From contig DHHF01000007.1 in assembly GCA_002403155.1 (NCBI GenBank), forward strand, positions 23,256 to 87,255: a stretch of 64,000 nt of DNA. The letters are read 5' to 3'. This DNA is from Sulfurovum sp. UBA4779. GTDB lineage: Bacteria > Campylobacterota > Campylobacteria > Campylobacterales > Sulfurovaceae. Position 1 is the stretch's first letter; the number at the start of each line of letters is the position of its first letter. The translations under genes were made by a program, and so were the position numbers. Shown in pieces: positions 53,079-61,180 of the stretch. Under the pieces are notes generated by a model. That model did no database searches and had not been told where the DNA came from. It saw only the letters and a program-made list of their open reading frames with translations.

Positions 53079-56000
53079 GTGGGAGCATTAACAGATAAAC
53101 CAAAAAATATCAGGATGAATACTTATATCGCAATGGACGCGGTCTCCCATACAGCATCTTTTGATGAAAAACTAAGAGATTTAAGAGCCGAACTTACCAA
53201 AATTGTAAAAAACAAAAACAAACTCAGAGCGGACGAAAAAGAACTTTATGAGTTTGTTATGAGCAATAAACAGTATGTATCTTTTGTGAAAGAAAATATC
53301 AGAACAATACTTACAAAAGGCGATGAAAAAAAAGGCTTTAAGCATATCTTGATAAGACATTACGGAACCGGTGCAGACAGCGAGATAAGCGTATGGGATA
53401 TTATCAGAATAGGTAAAACAATTATAGATGGCTCATATTTAACGTCAGCCGAAATAGGCAGATATAAAGACCGTATCGGAAAATCAAGACAAGCAAAGAG
53501 ACGGCTAAGCAAAACACCGGACGGCGATTTTATTTACATTGTTGGGATAGGAAGAGAGATAAATGGGGATAATATAGTAATCACATACTTTAAGAATAAA
53601 TTGGGTAGTCGGGCGACTGATGTTAAGCCCAAATCGGCAGATGTCACACAAGACACCAACGGTAACGGAGACCGACATGTTCCCAATACAAATATCATAC
53701 CAAAAAACACAAATCAAGTCAATATGGACAGCACTACACAGTTAACAGACAAATACGAAGCAATACTAAAAAAGCAAGCATGGCGTAAAAGGCTTATGGA
53801 GTGGCACAAAGATAGCCACCCGCTCACAAAAAATGCAGACGGTACGCCAAAGGTCTTTTATCACGGGACAGATAAGAGTTTTGATACGTTTTCATATGAA
53901 AAAGTAGGAACTAACGGAACTTACACATCCGGGGGTTCTGATACATTCTTTCTATCATCAAATCCTGACGCAGCGTCAACCTATGGCGGAATGAGATTTG
54001 CGGCTAAGTTTGATGATAAAACTGCCGAAAAAGTAAAAGACATGGAAGCAAAACGCCCATTATCCATAAAAGCATTTGGAGAATATATCCAATGGGAAAA
54101 AGATTATCTTAAATTGTTGAGTAAGGCAAATCGGGCAGACGACTATGCGTTAAACGGAGCCAATGTTATTCCTGCATACGTCAACATAAAGAATCCAATG
54201 GTTATTAAAGGCAATGGAAAGCTTTTTAGGACGCTTGATAACAAAGCGATAAACAAATCTCTAAAAAAACAAGGAATTTATGAGCAGGAGTGGGGCAATA
54301 GCGATCCTAAGTATCCATATATGTTTACTGTTGACGAAGCAGCAAAGCTAGCAAAGAAAAAAGGCAATGATGGGCTAATTGTAAAAAATGTGATTGATAG
54401 CGCACAAATACCGTCCCAAACAGATAAGACATTTATTGGCGAAACAATAGTCGTATTTGACCCAACTCAAATCAAATCCATCCACAACAAAGGCACGTTT
54501 GATGAGAATAGTAATGTTATAACGGATAGCGTTACGTTTGATATGGCTCCACACAGACATCACATTGCAGAAAAGATGATTGGAATACCACAGGAAATTG
54601 AAAAGTTTGGTCGGAATTTCACAAAGTTTAAAGGCAAGCCGAAAGAAGCGATAGGGCATTTAATAAAAGTCAAGAATGGTCAAGTTAGAGGTGCGATACA
54701 CAAAGAAGGCGTTGGAGATATTGATTTTATCTGGGGTAAGGTCACAGACGCTAAAAGGCACAAAGGGTATGGATTTGCGCATATCATTGACAAGCATGGA
54801 GTTGAAGAAGCAATGAAGCTCCCAAAAATGATAGAAAAATTAAAAATAAAAATAAAAACAAACAATGGATTGATTCTTGAAGACGAAGAATATAGGGTAT
54901 CAATTAGATTAGACTGGATAGGAAAGAGCAAGATATGGGTATTGACAGCGTTTGATAAGAGAGAAGCAGATGATAACAAGGCAGTTAGTGATGCCGTTGA
55001 ACCTACACATCTTATGCCGACACATACTTGTCATAAGACGGGAGCTACTTCACTTACTCAAATCATACCGAAAAACACAAATCAAGTCAATATGGACAGC
55101 ACTACACAGTTAACAGACAAATACCAAGCAATACTGAAAGCTAAAGTCTCAAAAAACAAAAAAATAGACTACGAACTCAGGGAGAGGGGAGAGGGTACAT
55201 ACGGAATATATATTGACGGGAAAAGAGTGGGAAACATTGCAGGTTCAACTACAGATACCAATGTATGGAATATGATAGCGTTCATTATAAACCCTGAATA
55301 CAGAGGAACTGGATTGGCGCAGAGAGTGATTCAAGACATTGCAAATAGTCACAATGGTCTTCAATCTAATGGAAACTTTAGAAGTGAAATGGCTTCAAAA
55401 ATGTATGAAAAAATACCAAATATCAAGAAAAAGGCAGTAGAGCATAAGCTTTCTGATGGCAACGTGCATATAATTGAACACATTTTTGTGCCAAAACAAG
55501 TTTTGACGGATAGCGTTACGTTTGATATGTCACCCGTTAAATCAAAATCACAGAAAGAAAAGCGTGGGATTTGGAATGTTACTTTTAATGATAAAGAAAA
55601 ATCGCATATTAGAAATGAAGACAATCAAATTATAGCAGAGTACCAAAAGGGAAATGAGTGGTTTGGCGCATCCCATATTGTCTTTAGGCACATGCAAGAG
55701 AAGTCTAGCGGTAAGATTAACAATGAAGAAATTTTATTGATTATCGATGTTATCAGGAACGGAGCAATGAAAGTCAAGATTGATAAAAAAAATAGGGTAA
55801 ACCGAGAGTACACGCTATTTATAAACAATGTCAGATATAGAGTATTTATGGAGGACGATAAGAATAAAAAAATTATAAGCTTTTATTCAAACAGAAGAGC
55901 CAGTGTGCATAATGACAGCTCAAACTCATCTGTTAATACAACTATACCATCAAACGAAAAAAATGTCAATATGGATTCAATACAAGGAAACAGCATGAAC

Positions 56001-56225
56001 ATACTACAACAGATCAAAGCAGAGCGAAGTGCAATTGCAAAAAGCAAACTCATGAAGCAGTGGAGATCATCCGGCGCGATTCAAAGAGCAAAAGCACTCA
56101 AAGAGTATAAATACTCAATAAATGCGGTCAACGATGACGTGATCGATGCCATCGAAACAATCAAAGCGGTGCTTGAAAATCAGAATGCAACCTCTCCTTT
56201 ACAAAACACACAACGTGTGTTATAA
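53079..56225 (+). CDS. modular polyvalent protein with nuclease-like, ADP-ribosyltransferase-like and GNAT-like domains
   Basis: The 1048-residue protein is a chain of modules split by repeated linkers. Residues 70-185 resemble a barnase/EndoU/colicin-E5-like nuclease (FKHILIRHYGTG, FIYIVGIGREI). Residues 255-475 resemble polyvalent ADP-ribosyltransferases (PKVFYHGTDKSFDTF, DTFFLSSNPDAASTYGG, GETIVVFDPTQIKSI). Residues 520-632 match the DUF3519/barnase-E5 type (GAIHKEGVGDIDFIWG, YRVSIRLDWIGKSKIWVLTAFDK). Residues 690-785 look like a GNAT acetyltransferase (FIINPEYRGTGLAQRVIQDI). Residues 828-940 look like a third nuclease. The linkers are nearly identical at residues 206-230 and 662-686. Phages and mobile elements often inject such proteins. 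The start is a GTG with AAGGA 6 bp upstream. Domain names are inferred by eye. Confidence 0.78.
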   Translation: MGALTDKPKNIRMNTYIAMDAVSHTASFDEKLRDLRAELTKIVKNKNKLRADEKELYEFVMSNKQYVSFVKENIRTILTKGDEKKGFKHILIRHYGTGADSEISVWDIIRIGKTIIDGSYLTSAEIGRYKDRIGKSRQAKRRLSKTPDGDFIYIVGIGREINGDNIVITYFKNKLGSRATDVKPKSADVTQDTNGNGDRHVPNTNIIPKNTNQVNMDSTTQLTDKYEAILKKQAWRKRLMEWHKDSHPLTKNADGTPKVFYHGTDKSFDTFSYEKVGTNGTYTSGGSDTFFLSSNPDAASTYGGMRFAAKFDDKTAEKVKDMEAKRPLSIKAFGEYIQWEKDYLKLLSKANRADDYALNGANVIPAYVNIKNPMVIKGNGKLFRTLDNKAINKSLKKQGIYEQEWGNSDPKYPYMFTVDEAAKLAKKKGNDGLIVKNVIDSAQIPSQTDKTFIGETIVVFDPTQIKSIHNKGTFDENSNVITDSVTFDMAPHRHHIAEKMIGIPQEIEKFGRNFTKFKGKPKEAIGHLIKVKNGQVRGAIHKEGVGDIDFIWGKVTDAKRHKGYGFAHIIDKHGVEEAMKLPKMIEKLKIKIKTNNGLILEDEEYRVSIRLDWIGKSKIWVLTAFDKREADDNKAVSDAVEPTHLMPTHTCHKTGATSLTQIIPKNTNQVNMDSTTQLTDKYQAILKAKVSKNKKIDYELRERGEGTYGIYIDGKRVGNIAGSTTDTNVWNMIAFIINPEYRGTGLAQRVIQDIANSHNGLQSNGNFRSEMASKMYEKIPNIKKKAVEHKLSDGNVHIIEHIFVPKQVLTDSVTFDMSPVKSKSQKEKRGIWNVTFNDKEKSHIRNEDNQIIAEYQKGNEWFGASHIVFRHMQEKSSGKINNEEILLIIDVIRNGAMKVKIDKKNRVNREYTLFINNVRYRVFMEDDKNKKIISFYSNRRASVHNDSSNSSVNTTIPSNEKNVNMDSIQGNSMNILQQIKAERSAIAKSKLMKQWRSSGAIQRAKALKEYKYSINAVNDDVIDAIETIKAVLENQNATSPLQNTQRVL
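53694..53767 (+). repeat. linker repeat, copy 1 (74 bp)
   Basis: This segment encodes IPKNTNQVNMDSTTQLTDKY and neighbours, and matches 55062-55135 at 72 of 74 positions, 1368 bp away and in the same frame. It separates the first nuclease-like module from the ADP-ribosyltransferase-like module. Confidence 0.9.
54522..54545 (+). repeat. short linker repeat, copy 1 (24 bp)
   Basis: Identical over 24 bp to 55506-55529; encodes TDSVTFDM. It follows the ADP-ribosyltransferase-like module. The copies are 984 bp apart and in frame. Confidence 0.9.
55062..55135 (+). repeat. linker repeat, copy 2 (74 bp)
   Basis: Second copy of the 74-bp linker, with two mismatches to 53694-53767. It separates the DUF3519-like module from the GNAT-like module. 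A degenerate third copy begins at 56962, outside the gene. Confidence 0.9.
55506..55529 (+). repeat. short linker repeat, copy 2 (24 bp)
   Basis: Identical to 54522-54545; encodes TDSVTFDM. It follows the GNAT-like module and precedes the last nuclease-like module. Confidence 0.9.
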
Positions 56226-56253
56226 TGATAGAAAATTCAAAGGAGGATAAGCG

Positions 56254-56523
56254 ATGACCTCAACAGCACATGAAAAAGTCAGAACAAACGTGTATCTTGA
56301 TGCCGAGATGAAAGAGAAAGCCAAAGAGATATTCAAAGAGTACGGTATGGGGTTAAGCGATGCGTTCAATATCTTCCTCTCTCAAGCGGTCATGGAAAGA
56401 GGCATCCCTTTTGAAGTTAAGATACCCAACAAACAAACTGCCGAGGCGATCAAGGATGCCAGAGAAGGGAAGAATATGACAAAAATATCGCTGGATGGCC
56501 TTAAAAAGGAAATCGGTGCTTGA
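56254..56523 (+). CDS. RelB/DinJ family antitoxin
   Basis: The 89-residue protein has an N-terminal ribbon-helix-helix segment (KVRTNVYLDAEMKEKAKEIFKEYGMGLSDAFNIFLSQAV) followed by the toxin-binding tail (GIPFEVKIPNKQTAEAIKDAREGKN). This is the RelB/DinJ pattern, which binds DNA and neutralises YafQ- or RelE-type mRNA interferases. The start has AAAGGAGG upstream. The toxin gene starts within its last codons and is broken, so the antitoxin now stands alone and may serve only as a repressor. Confidence 0.92.
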   Translation: MTSTAHEKVRTNVYLDAEMKEKAKEIFKEYGMGLSDAFNIFLSQAVMERGIPFEVKIPNKQTAEAIKDAREGKNMTKISLDGLKKEIGA

Positions 56524-56774
56524 CCTTGCCGTCCATAAAGACTTTAGCAAAGAGCTGAAAAAAGCGCAGCTCAATCCGACCAATACGGCAAAGCTCTTTT
56601 TATACATCTCTGCCCTACTCAATAAAGAGGAGCTGCCTGCCGAATCAAGAGACCACCACCTCAGCGGAGAATACAAAGATACCAGAGAATTTCACATCAG
56701 CGGTGATCTACCGCATAGGCGGCGATACGCTGGAGCTGCTTCGGATCGGCACGCATAGCCAGCTTTTCAAGTAA
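56516..56774 (+). pseudogene. frameshifted YafQ-family mRNA interferase toxin
   Basis: From a GTG at 56516 with AAAAGGA upstream, the frame reads LDLAVHKDFSKELKKAQL... and LPAESRDHHLSGEYKDTREFHIS, matching YafQ. Then the frame is lost near 56700: the continuation IYRIGGDTLELLRIGTHSQLF appears in a different frame, ending at 56774. Several residues usual between FHI and VIYRI are missing, in line with a small out-of-frame deletion. The histidine of the GTHSQLF segment, which corresponds to a YafQ catalytic residue, is out of frame, so the toxin is very probably inactive. The start overlaps the antitoxin stop. Confidence 0.8.
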
Positions 56775-56961
56775 CCCAAAAAATATTAGCAAACAAAAAA
56801 TGAAGTTATAAAATTGAGGGTTGTGAGATTGTTAAAGCAGATAAGAAGCTGATAGACCGAAAACTACCAAGAGATTTACAGTTGTGCATTAATGCTGATG
56901 CTGATAGCATCCCCCTAACAATCACGCCCAAGACGAACAATGACGGTTTTACAATGCCGTT

Positions 56962-57133
56962 ATACCAAAAAACACAAATCAAGTCACATGGACGGAGTGG
57001 GAACAATGAACATACTATAACAGAGACCGGCTTGCTAGCAAAGAAAAAACTCCTTAAACAATGGAGGGCATTAGGGCTGTTGCAAAGAAAAAAAGCGCTT
57101 AAAGAGTACGGCGGAATCAGAAAAAGTTGTAAA
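56962..57133 (+). pseudogene. decayed orphan copy of the polyvalent protein tail
   Basis: The segment repeats three landmarks of the upstream polyvalent gene in order: the linker start at 56962-56985, an ATGAACATACTA sequence at 57006 (18 of 19 positions match 55995-56013, but CTACAA is CTATAA, creating a stop), and the tail LLKQWRALGLLQRKKALKEY, similar to LMKQWRSSGAIQRAKALKEY. Frameshifts separate these parts, so it is not functional. Confidence 0.75.
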
Positions 57134-57163
57134 TAAAATATGCATGAAAAATCATAAAAACTA

Positions 57164-57295
57164 TTTGAGTTTACAACAAAGATATACACAAAAAATGCAT
57201 ATAAACTCAAAAACATTTATGCTTTAAATCCCCTATTTATCGGTATTTAAACAATATCTATGTTATCATAACTCAAAATTTAATATTTGAGTTAT
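57164..57295. promoter_or_regulatory. operator-like array upstream of fic
   Basis: Four ACTCAAA half-sites form two inverted pairs: TTTGAGTTTA at 57164 with TAAACTCAAA at 57202, and ATAACTCAAA at 57268 with TTTGAGTTAT at 57286 (10-bp arms, 8-bp spacer). The second pair overlaps a TATAAT at 57293-57298, just before the fic start, so a bound protein would block transcription. Confidence 0.55.
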
Positions 57296-57300
57296 AATCA

Positions 57301-58632
57301 ATGGCAAAAGAAACTATCGAAAAAGCACCATTTGTATTTGATCACAATTTATATGATTTTCAAGATAATTATAAGTATATTCAAAAGTATAAGGCGGAAG
57401 ATCATAAAGGGCAATATTTATACTGGGATCAGTTTCGTTGGAGGGTTGCTAAAGGGGATGATCCGCTTATAGCCTGGTGGGCTACCAAATTAGCACGATT
57501 TACTCAATATAAAAGTATCCCTTATAGAGACAAATATGGTAAATCCTTTGTATTCTGTACACCTGATACACTACAAGCCAAATTACATAAAATAACACAG
57601 TTTTCTGCTGAAGGGTTAGCTCCTGTAAATTCTATAAAACGTAATTATCTTATTTCTTCATTGATCATGGAAGAAGCTATCAGCAGCTCTCAGTTAGAAG
57701 GGGCTTCAACAACGCGAAGAGTTGCAAAGGATATGCTTGTTTCTTCAAGAAGTCCAAAAACAGAAGATGAAAGAATGATCCTTAATAACTATCTTCTTAT
57801 GAAGCAGATAAAACGGGTAAAAAATGAAGAACTTACAATTGATATGATCTTAGATTTCCATCGCATTGCGACAGAAGGAACAACACAAAATGCAGTAGTA
57901 CCAGGAAAACTTAGGGAAGACAATGACATAGTTATTACGGATGGTATTGATGGAAATATTGTCCATCAACCACCTTGTTATACGGAGCTGGAAGATCGTT
58001 TACGTTTAGTATGTGAGTTTGCAAACACCGATCATTCAGGTGAAGATGGAGAGATGTTTATCAATCCTATTGTTAAAGGAATTATTTTACATTTTATGAT
58101 CGGATACGAGCACCCTTTTTCTGATGGAAATGGCAGAACGGCAAGAGCTATTTTTTACTGGTTTATGCTAAAAACAAAATATGATTACTTTGAATATATT
58201 TCAATCAGTAAACTATTAAAAGAAGCTCCTGTCCGGTATGGAAAATCATATTTATATACGGAAATGGATGATAATGATTTAACGTACTTTATCTACTACC
58301 AAGTAGATATTATCATAAGAGCTATTAATGATCTTTTAGAGTATTTACAAGAAAAAAGTAGAGAGTTTGAGGAGATGACAACTCTTTTACAGGCATCCTC
58401 TATCGGTGATAAATTGAACTTTATCCAGAAAGATATTATTAAAAAAGCTATCAAAAATCCGGGAAGGGTATTTACAGCACTAGAAGTGGCGGCAGATTAT
58501 GATATTGCAGCAAATACTGCCAGAAAGTATCTGAATGAAATGGCCAAATCAAAATTATTGGCAAATTACAAAAATGGAAGAACAGTTGCGTATTTAGCAC
58601 CTGCAAATTTATATGAAATATTGAAAAGTTAA
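57301..58632 (+). CDS. Fic family protein, probable AMP transferase
   Basis: The 443-residue protein carries the Fic motif HPFSDGNGRTARAIF near residue 275, whose histidine transfers AMP or a similar group to a target hydroxyl. An N-terminal segment SSQLEGASTTRR near residue 128 fits the inhibitory [S/T]xxxE[G/N] helix of self-restrained (class II) Fic proteins. An N-terminal DUF4172-like region (LYWDQFRWRVAKGDDPLIAWWATKLARF) and a C-terminal winged-helix segment (VFTALEVAADYDIAANTARKYLNEM) complete it. The C-terminal domain may bind the operator-like repeats upstream. The start codon follows a TATAAT by 2 bp, so the message may be leaderless. The target protein is unknown. Confidence 0.9.
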   Translation: MAKETIEKAPFVFDHNLYDFQDNYKYIQKYKAEDHKGQYLYWDQFRWRVAKGDDPLIAWWATKLARFTQYKSIPYRDKYGKSFVFCTPDTLQAKLHKITQFSAEGLAPVNSIKRNYLISSLIMEEAISSSQLEGASTTRRVAKDMLVSSRSPKTEDERMILNNYLLMKQIKRVKNEELTIDMILDFHRIATEGTTQNAVVPGKLREDNDIVITDGIDGNIVHQPPCYTELEDRLRLVCEFANTDHSGEDGEMFINPIVKGIILHFMIGYEHPFSDGNGRTARAIFYWFMLKTKYDYFEYISISKLLKEAPVRYGKSYLYTEMDDNDLTYFIYYQVDIIIRAINDLLEYLQEKSREFEEMTTLLQASSIGDKLNFIQKDIIKKAIKNPGRVFTALEVAADYDIAANTARKYLNEMAKSKLLANYKNGRTVAYLAPANLYEILKS

Positions 58633-59100
58633 AAGCTTAGAATTTTATTTTAGGGATCATGTTTACCTCATTTTTTTTAAGCATCTGTCTCCTTTCAAAT
58701 TTATGAAAAAAGACTCTAACAGATCGCTCTGTTTTTTTAGCTTGATCGGTGATAAAAACTACTCTTTTTGGCAGTCTTTCTTACTGCCTATTTTAACTCC
58801 GCGCGTGACATATGGCAAATCCGCCGATTTCGATCAATAAATGGACCTATGCCTTCGCTATAAAACATCGGTTACACCGAACGATATGGCCTATTGCCCT
58901 TTTAAAAATCAATCAAAAAAACTATCCGCAAAACACGGTTCAAAATTAGCATTATTTTGAAAAACTCCAAAATTATCAATCGATTATCACTAAAAATCAA
59001 TCGATTATCAATCAACACGCTGTTTTATTTTTTGACTTTCCCATAAGCGATCAAGTGATTTGAAATGGTTCGATATGGTTTGAAAAAACAGGGAACAGCC
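58633..59100. other. 468-bp spacer between fic and the HTH gene
   Basis: I see no gene here. The region contains a 15-bp direct repeat with 21-bp spacing near its right end, and otherwise only short AT-rich stretches. It may be remnant DNA between island cassettes. Confidence 0.5.
58975..59010. repeat. two 15-bp direct repeats with 21-bp period
   Basis: ATCAATCGATTATCA occurs at 58975-58989 and 58996-59010, exactly 21 bp apart, about two helix turns. ATCAA follows again at 59011. Each unit contains the palindrome ATCGAT. Possible iteron or operator. Confidence 0.6.
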
Positions 59101-59292
59101 TCATTTTTCCCCTACCGCCTCCTTTTGCGCTTGCAGCAGGGATTCGTAGTTTTCTTTGGACTGTTTGACGGCTTCTTCAAAGGCAAATCCGAGCATGACG
59201 ATCTTATAGAGGTTTGGTTTGTGCTTTTTCCAGTTTCTGAGTGTTTTCACATCTATATCCAGATAAATCGCCTTGTCTCTTTGCGTCATCAA
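59101..59292 (-). CDS. small helix-turn-helix regulator divergent from the type III RM genes
   Basis: The 63-residue protein has a clear HTH at its N-terminus (TQRDKAIYLDIDVKTLRNWKKHKPNLY) followed by a helical tail (EEAVKQSKENYESLLQAQKEA) that may dimerise. It is transcribed away from the methyltransferase gene, with 151 bp between starts holding several GGTA half-sites. This layout is like the controller proteins of restriction-modification systems, though its sequence is not obviously of the known C-protein type. Regulation of the RM operon is inferred from position. Confidence 0.6.
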   Translation of the reverse strand: MMTQRDKAIYLDIDVKTLRNWKKHKPNLYKIVMLGFAFEEAVKQSKENYESLLQAQKEAVGEK

Positions 59293-59295
59293 TAA

Positions 59296-59417
59296 ACCTT
59301 TTTAGTTTAAAAGGTACTTGAAAACATTTTAGTAACCAACAAGGTAACAAATCCCTTATTTAAAATAATAAAAAGGGAAATAATCCCCCTATAACATACC
59401 AAAAGGTAATATATACC
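59296..59417. promoter_or_regulatory. divergent promoter region with AAAAGGTA half-sites
   Basis: An inverted repeat ACCTTTT-N6-AAAAGGT (59296-59315) lies directly before the HTH gene. AAGGTAAC at 59341, TACC-AAAA-GGTA at 59397-59408 and GGTA-ATATA-TACC at 59405-59417 lie nearer the methyltransferase gene. These repeats suggest one regulator binding both promoters. Confidence 0.5.
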
Positions 59418-59443
59418 TCAAAAAATATACTTTTGGGGAAATA

Positions 59444-61180
59444 ATGCAACAAGCCAATCAAAACATCTATGACAAACTTATATCCGTATTCAAATCAAAG
59501 AAGTTTCATACCGATGTAAACGGTGATGTGTTTATCGAGAAAGTGATAGATGATATTGTTCATCAAAAGCCGGAACTCATCGAGATCATACTCTCCGATG
59601 AGGTATTGAAAAAAGCGTTTTTTCAGGAGATAGGAGGCGCGCTTGTTTTCAAACCCAAAGAACTCATTGAAGCGTTGAATGCGGAGAAAAAGTTTTTGCA
59701 GTCCAAAACAACCTATTCACAGTCTATCGGGCTGACCAAAAAGGACGACTTTATCGTATCGCACGATGACGTGGTGTTGGCGTTTCCGTTTAAAGATACA
59801 GTATTTGCAGGGGGACAGGAAAAGGAGGATGAGAAAAGCAAAGAGAACTTTTTGCACGGTATTATCAATGCCAATGAAACATCAAGACTCCTTGAGCCAA
59901 AAGCAATGACAAACATCAAACGCTATAGCAAAGATGGGATAGAAAAGAATCCGACAATAACAGACAAAGACAACCTTATCATCAAAGGCAATAACCTCTT
60001 AGCCCTCCACAGTCTGCTGGACAAAGCAGATGGTACGCCGTTGTACCGTGGGAAAGTAAAACTTATCTACATAGACCCACCATACAATACGGGCAATGAT
60101 GGTTTCAAATACAATGATAACTTTTCACACTCTACATGGCTTACTTTTATGAAAAACAGGCTTGAAGCGGCGAGGGAGTTTTTGAGGGATGACGGGGCGA
60201 TATTTGTGAGTATCGACGATAATGAACAGGCGTATCTGAAAGTGCTTATGGATGAGATATTTGGAAGAGAGAATTTTGTGGCTACTGTTGTTTGGAAAAG
60301 GAAAAGAGGAAGAGATAATTCCGCTAAATGGTTCAGCAAATCACACGAATATCTTTTAGTTTTTGCAAAAGAAAAAAAGTTATTTGAAACTAATTATTTA
60401 GAATTGGATAGTGCTACAAAAAAAGCATACACCAACCCAGATAATGATAAAAGAGGTGTGTACAGAATGTTGGCGACTTGGGCAAGGGGAACTCAAGGCG
60501 GTGTGAAATATGATTTTACTAATAAGCATGGTCAATATTTTGCAGAACGCCTTTGGCTTTTTGCAAAAGATAATTTAATAAAAATGGATTTAGATAATAA
60601 ATTAATAATTCGTGGAGATAATATTTATCGTAAACTATTCATTTATGAAAACAAAGGGAAAATACCAGAAACAATATGGGACAATATGTCTAATGCTGCA
60701 AATGCAACCGATGAAATTAAAACATTATTTGGTGAAATAGTTTTCGAAACACCAAAGCCTACTCCGTATATTACTGAAATACTTAAAATTGCAACAAGCA
60801 AAAACGACATAGTCTTAGACTTCCATGCAGGTAGTGGCACAACAGCTCATGCAGTCCTTGACCTCAACAAAGAAGACGGAGGCAACCGTCGATTTATCCT
60901 CATCGAACAGATGGACTATATCGAGGAGATTACCCGTAAAAGAGTTGAAAAGGTTATCGAGAAAAACGGGGAAGGGAGTTTTGTCTATATGGAACTCAAA
61001 AAGATAGACGACTTTCAGAACATTGCCCAAAACGATGATGAAAAACTCAATGCCATCAAGATGAAACTTGCCACAGAGATGTATTATCTGCCCTACAGCG
61101 AGATAGAAGACGCGACATACAAGATACCGTCAAAAGAAAAAGAGGTTAATCACCGCTTCTACGGGGGCGATGATGAGTAA
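59444..61180 (+). CDS. mod: type III restriction-modification methyltransferase (Mod)
   Basis: The 578-residue DNA methyltransferase has the beta-class order: the catalytic motif IYIDPPYNTGNDGFKYNDNF near residue 208, then a target recognition region in residues 280-440, then the SAM-binding FHAGSGTTAHAVLDLN near residue 463. DPPY identifies an N6-adenine or N4-cytosine enzyme; type III Mod proteins methylate adenine. The N-terminal region is typical of Mod subunits. The start has GGGGA upstream. The next gene overlaps it by 11 bp. I see no simple sequence repeats within it that would make it phase variable. Recognition sequence cannot be read. Confidence 0.93.
   Translation: MQQANQNIYDKLISVFKSKKFHTDVNGDVFIEKVIDDIVHQKPELIEIILSDEVLKKAFFQEIGGALVFKPKELIEALNAEKKFLQSKTTYSQSIGLTKKDDFIVSHDDVVLAFPFKDTVFAGGQEKEDEKSKENFLHGIINANETSRLLEPKAMTNIKRYSKDGIEKNPTITDKDNLIIKGNNLLALHSLLDKADGTPLYRGKVKLIYIDPPYNTGNDGFKYNDNFSHSTWLTFMKNRLEAAREFLRDDGAIFVSIDDNEQAYLKVLMDEIFGRENFVATVVWKRKRGRDNSAKWFSKSHEYLLVFAKEKKLFETNYLELDSATKKAYTNPDNDKRGVYRMLATWARGTQGGVKYDFTNKHGQYFAERLWLFAKDNLIKMDLDNKLIIRGDNIYRKLFIYENKGKIPETIWDNMSNAANATDEIKTLFGEIVFETPKPTPYITEILKIATSKNDIVLDFHAGSGTTAHAVLDLNKEDGGNRRFILIEQMDYIEEITRKRVEKVIEKNGEGSFVYMELKKIDDFQNIAQNDDEKLNAIKMKLATEMYYLPYSEIEDATYKIPSKEKEVNHRFYGGDDE

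Noticed and set aside
56882..57136. An 84-codon frame as an intact gene
   Set aside because: It crosses the decayed copy of the polyvalent tail in mixed frames, so it is a remnant and not a gene.
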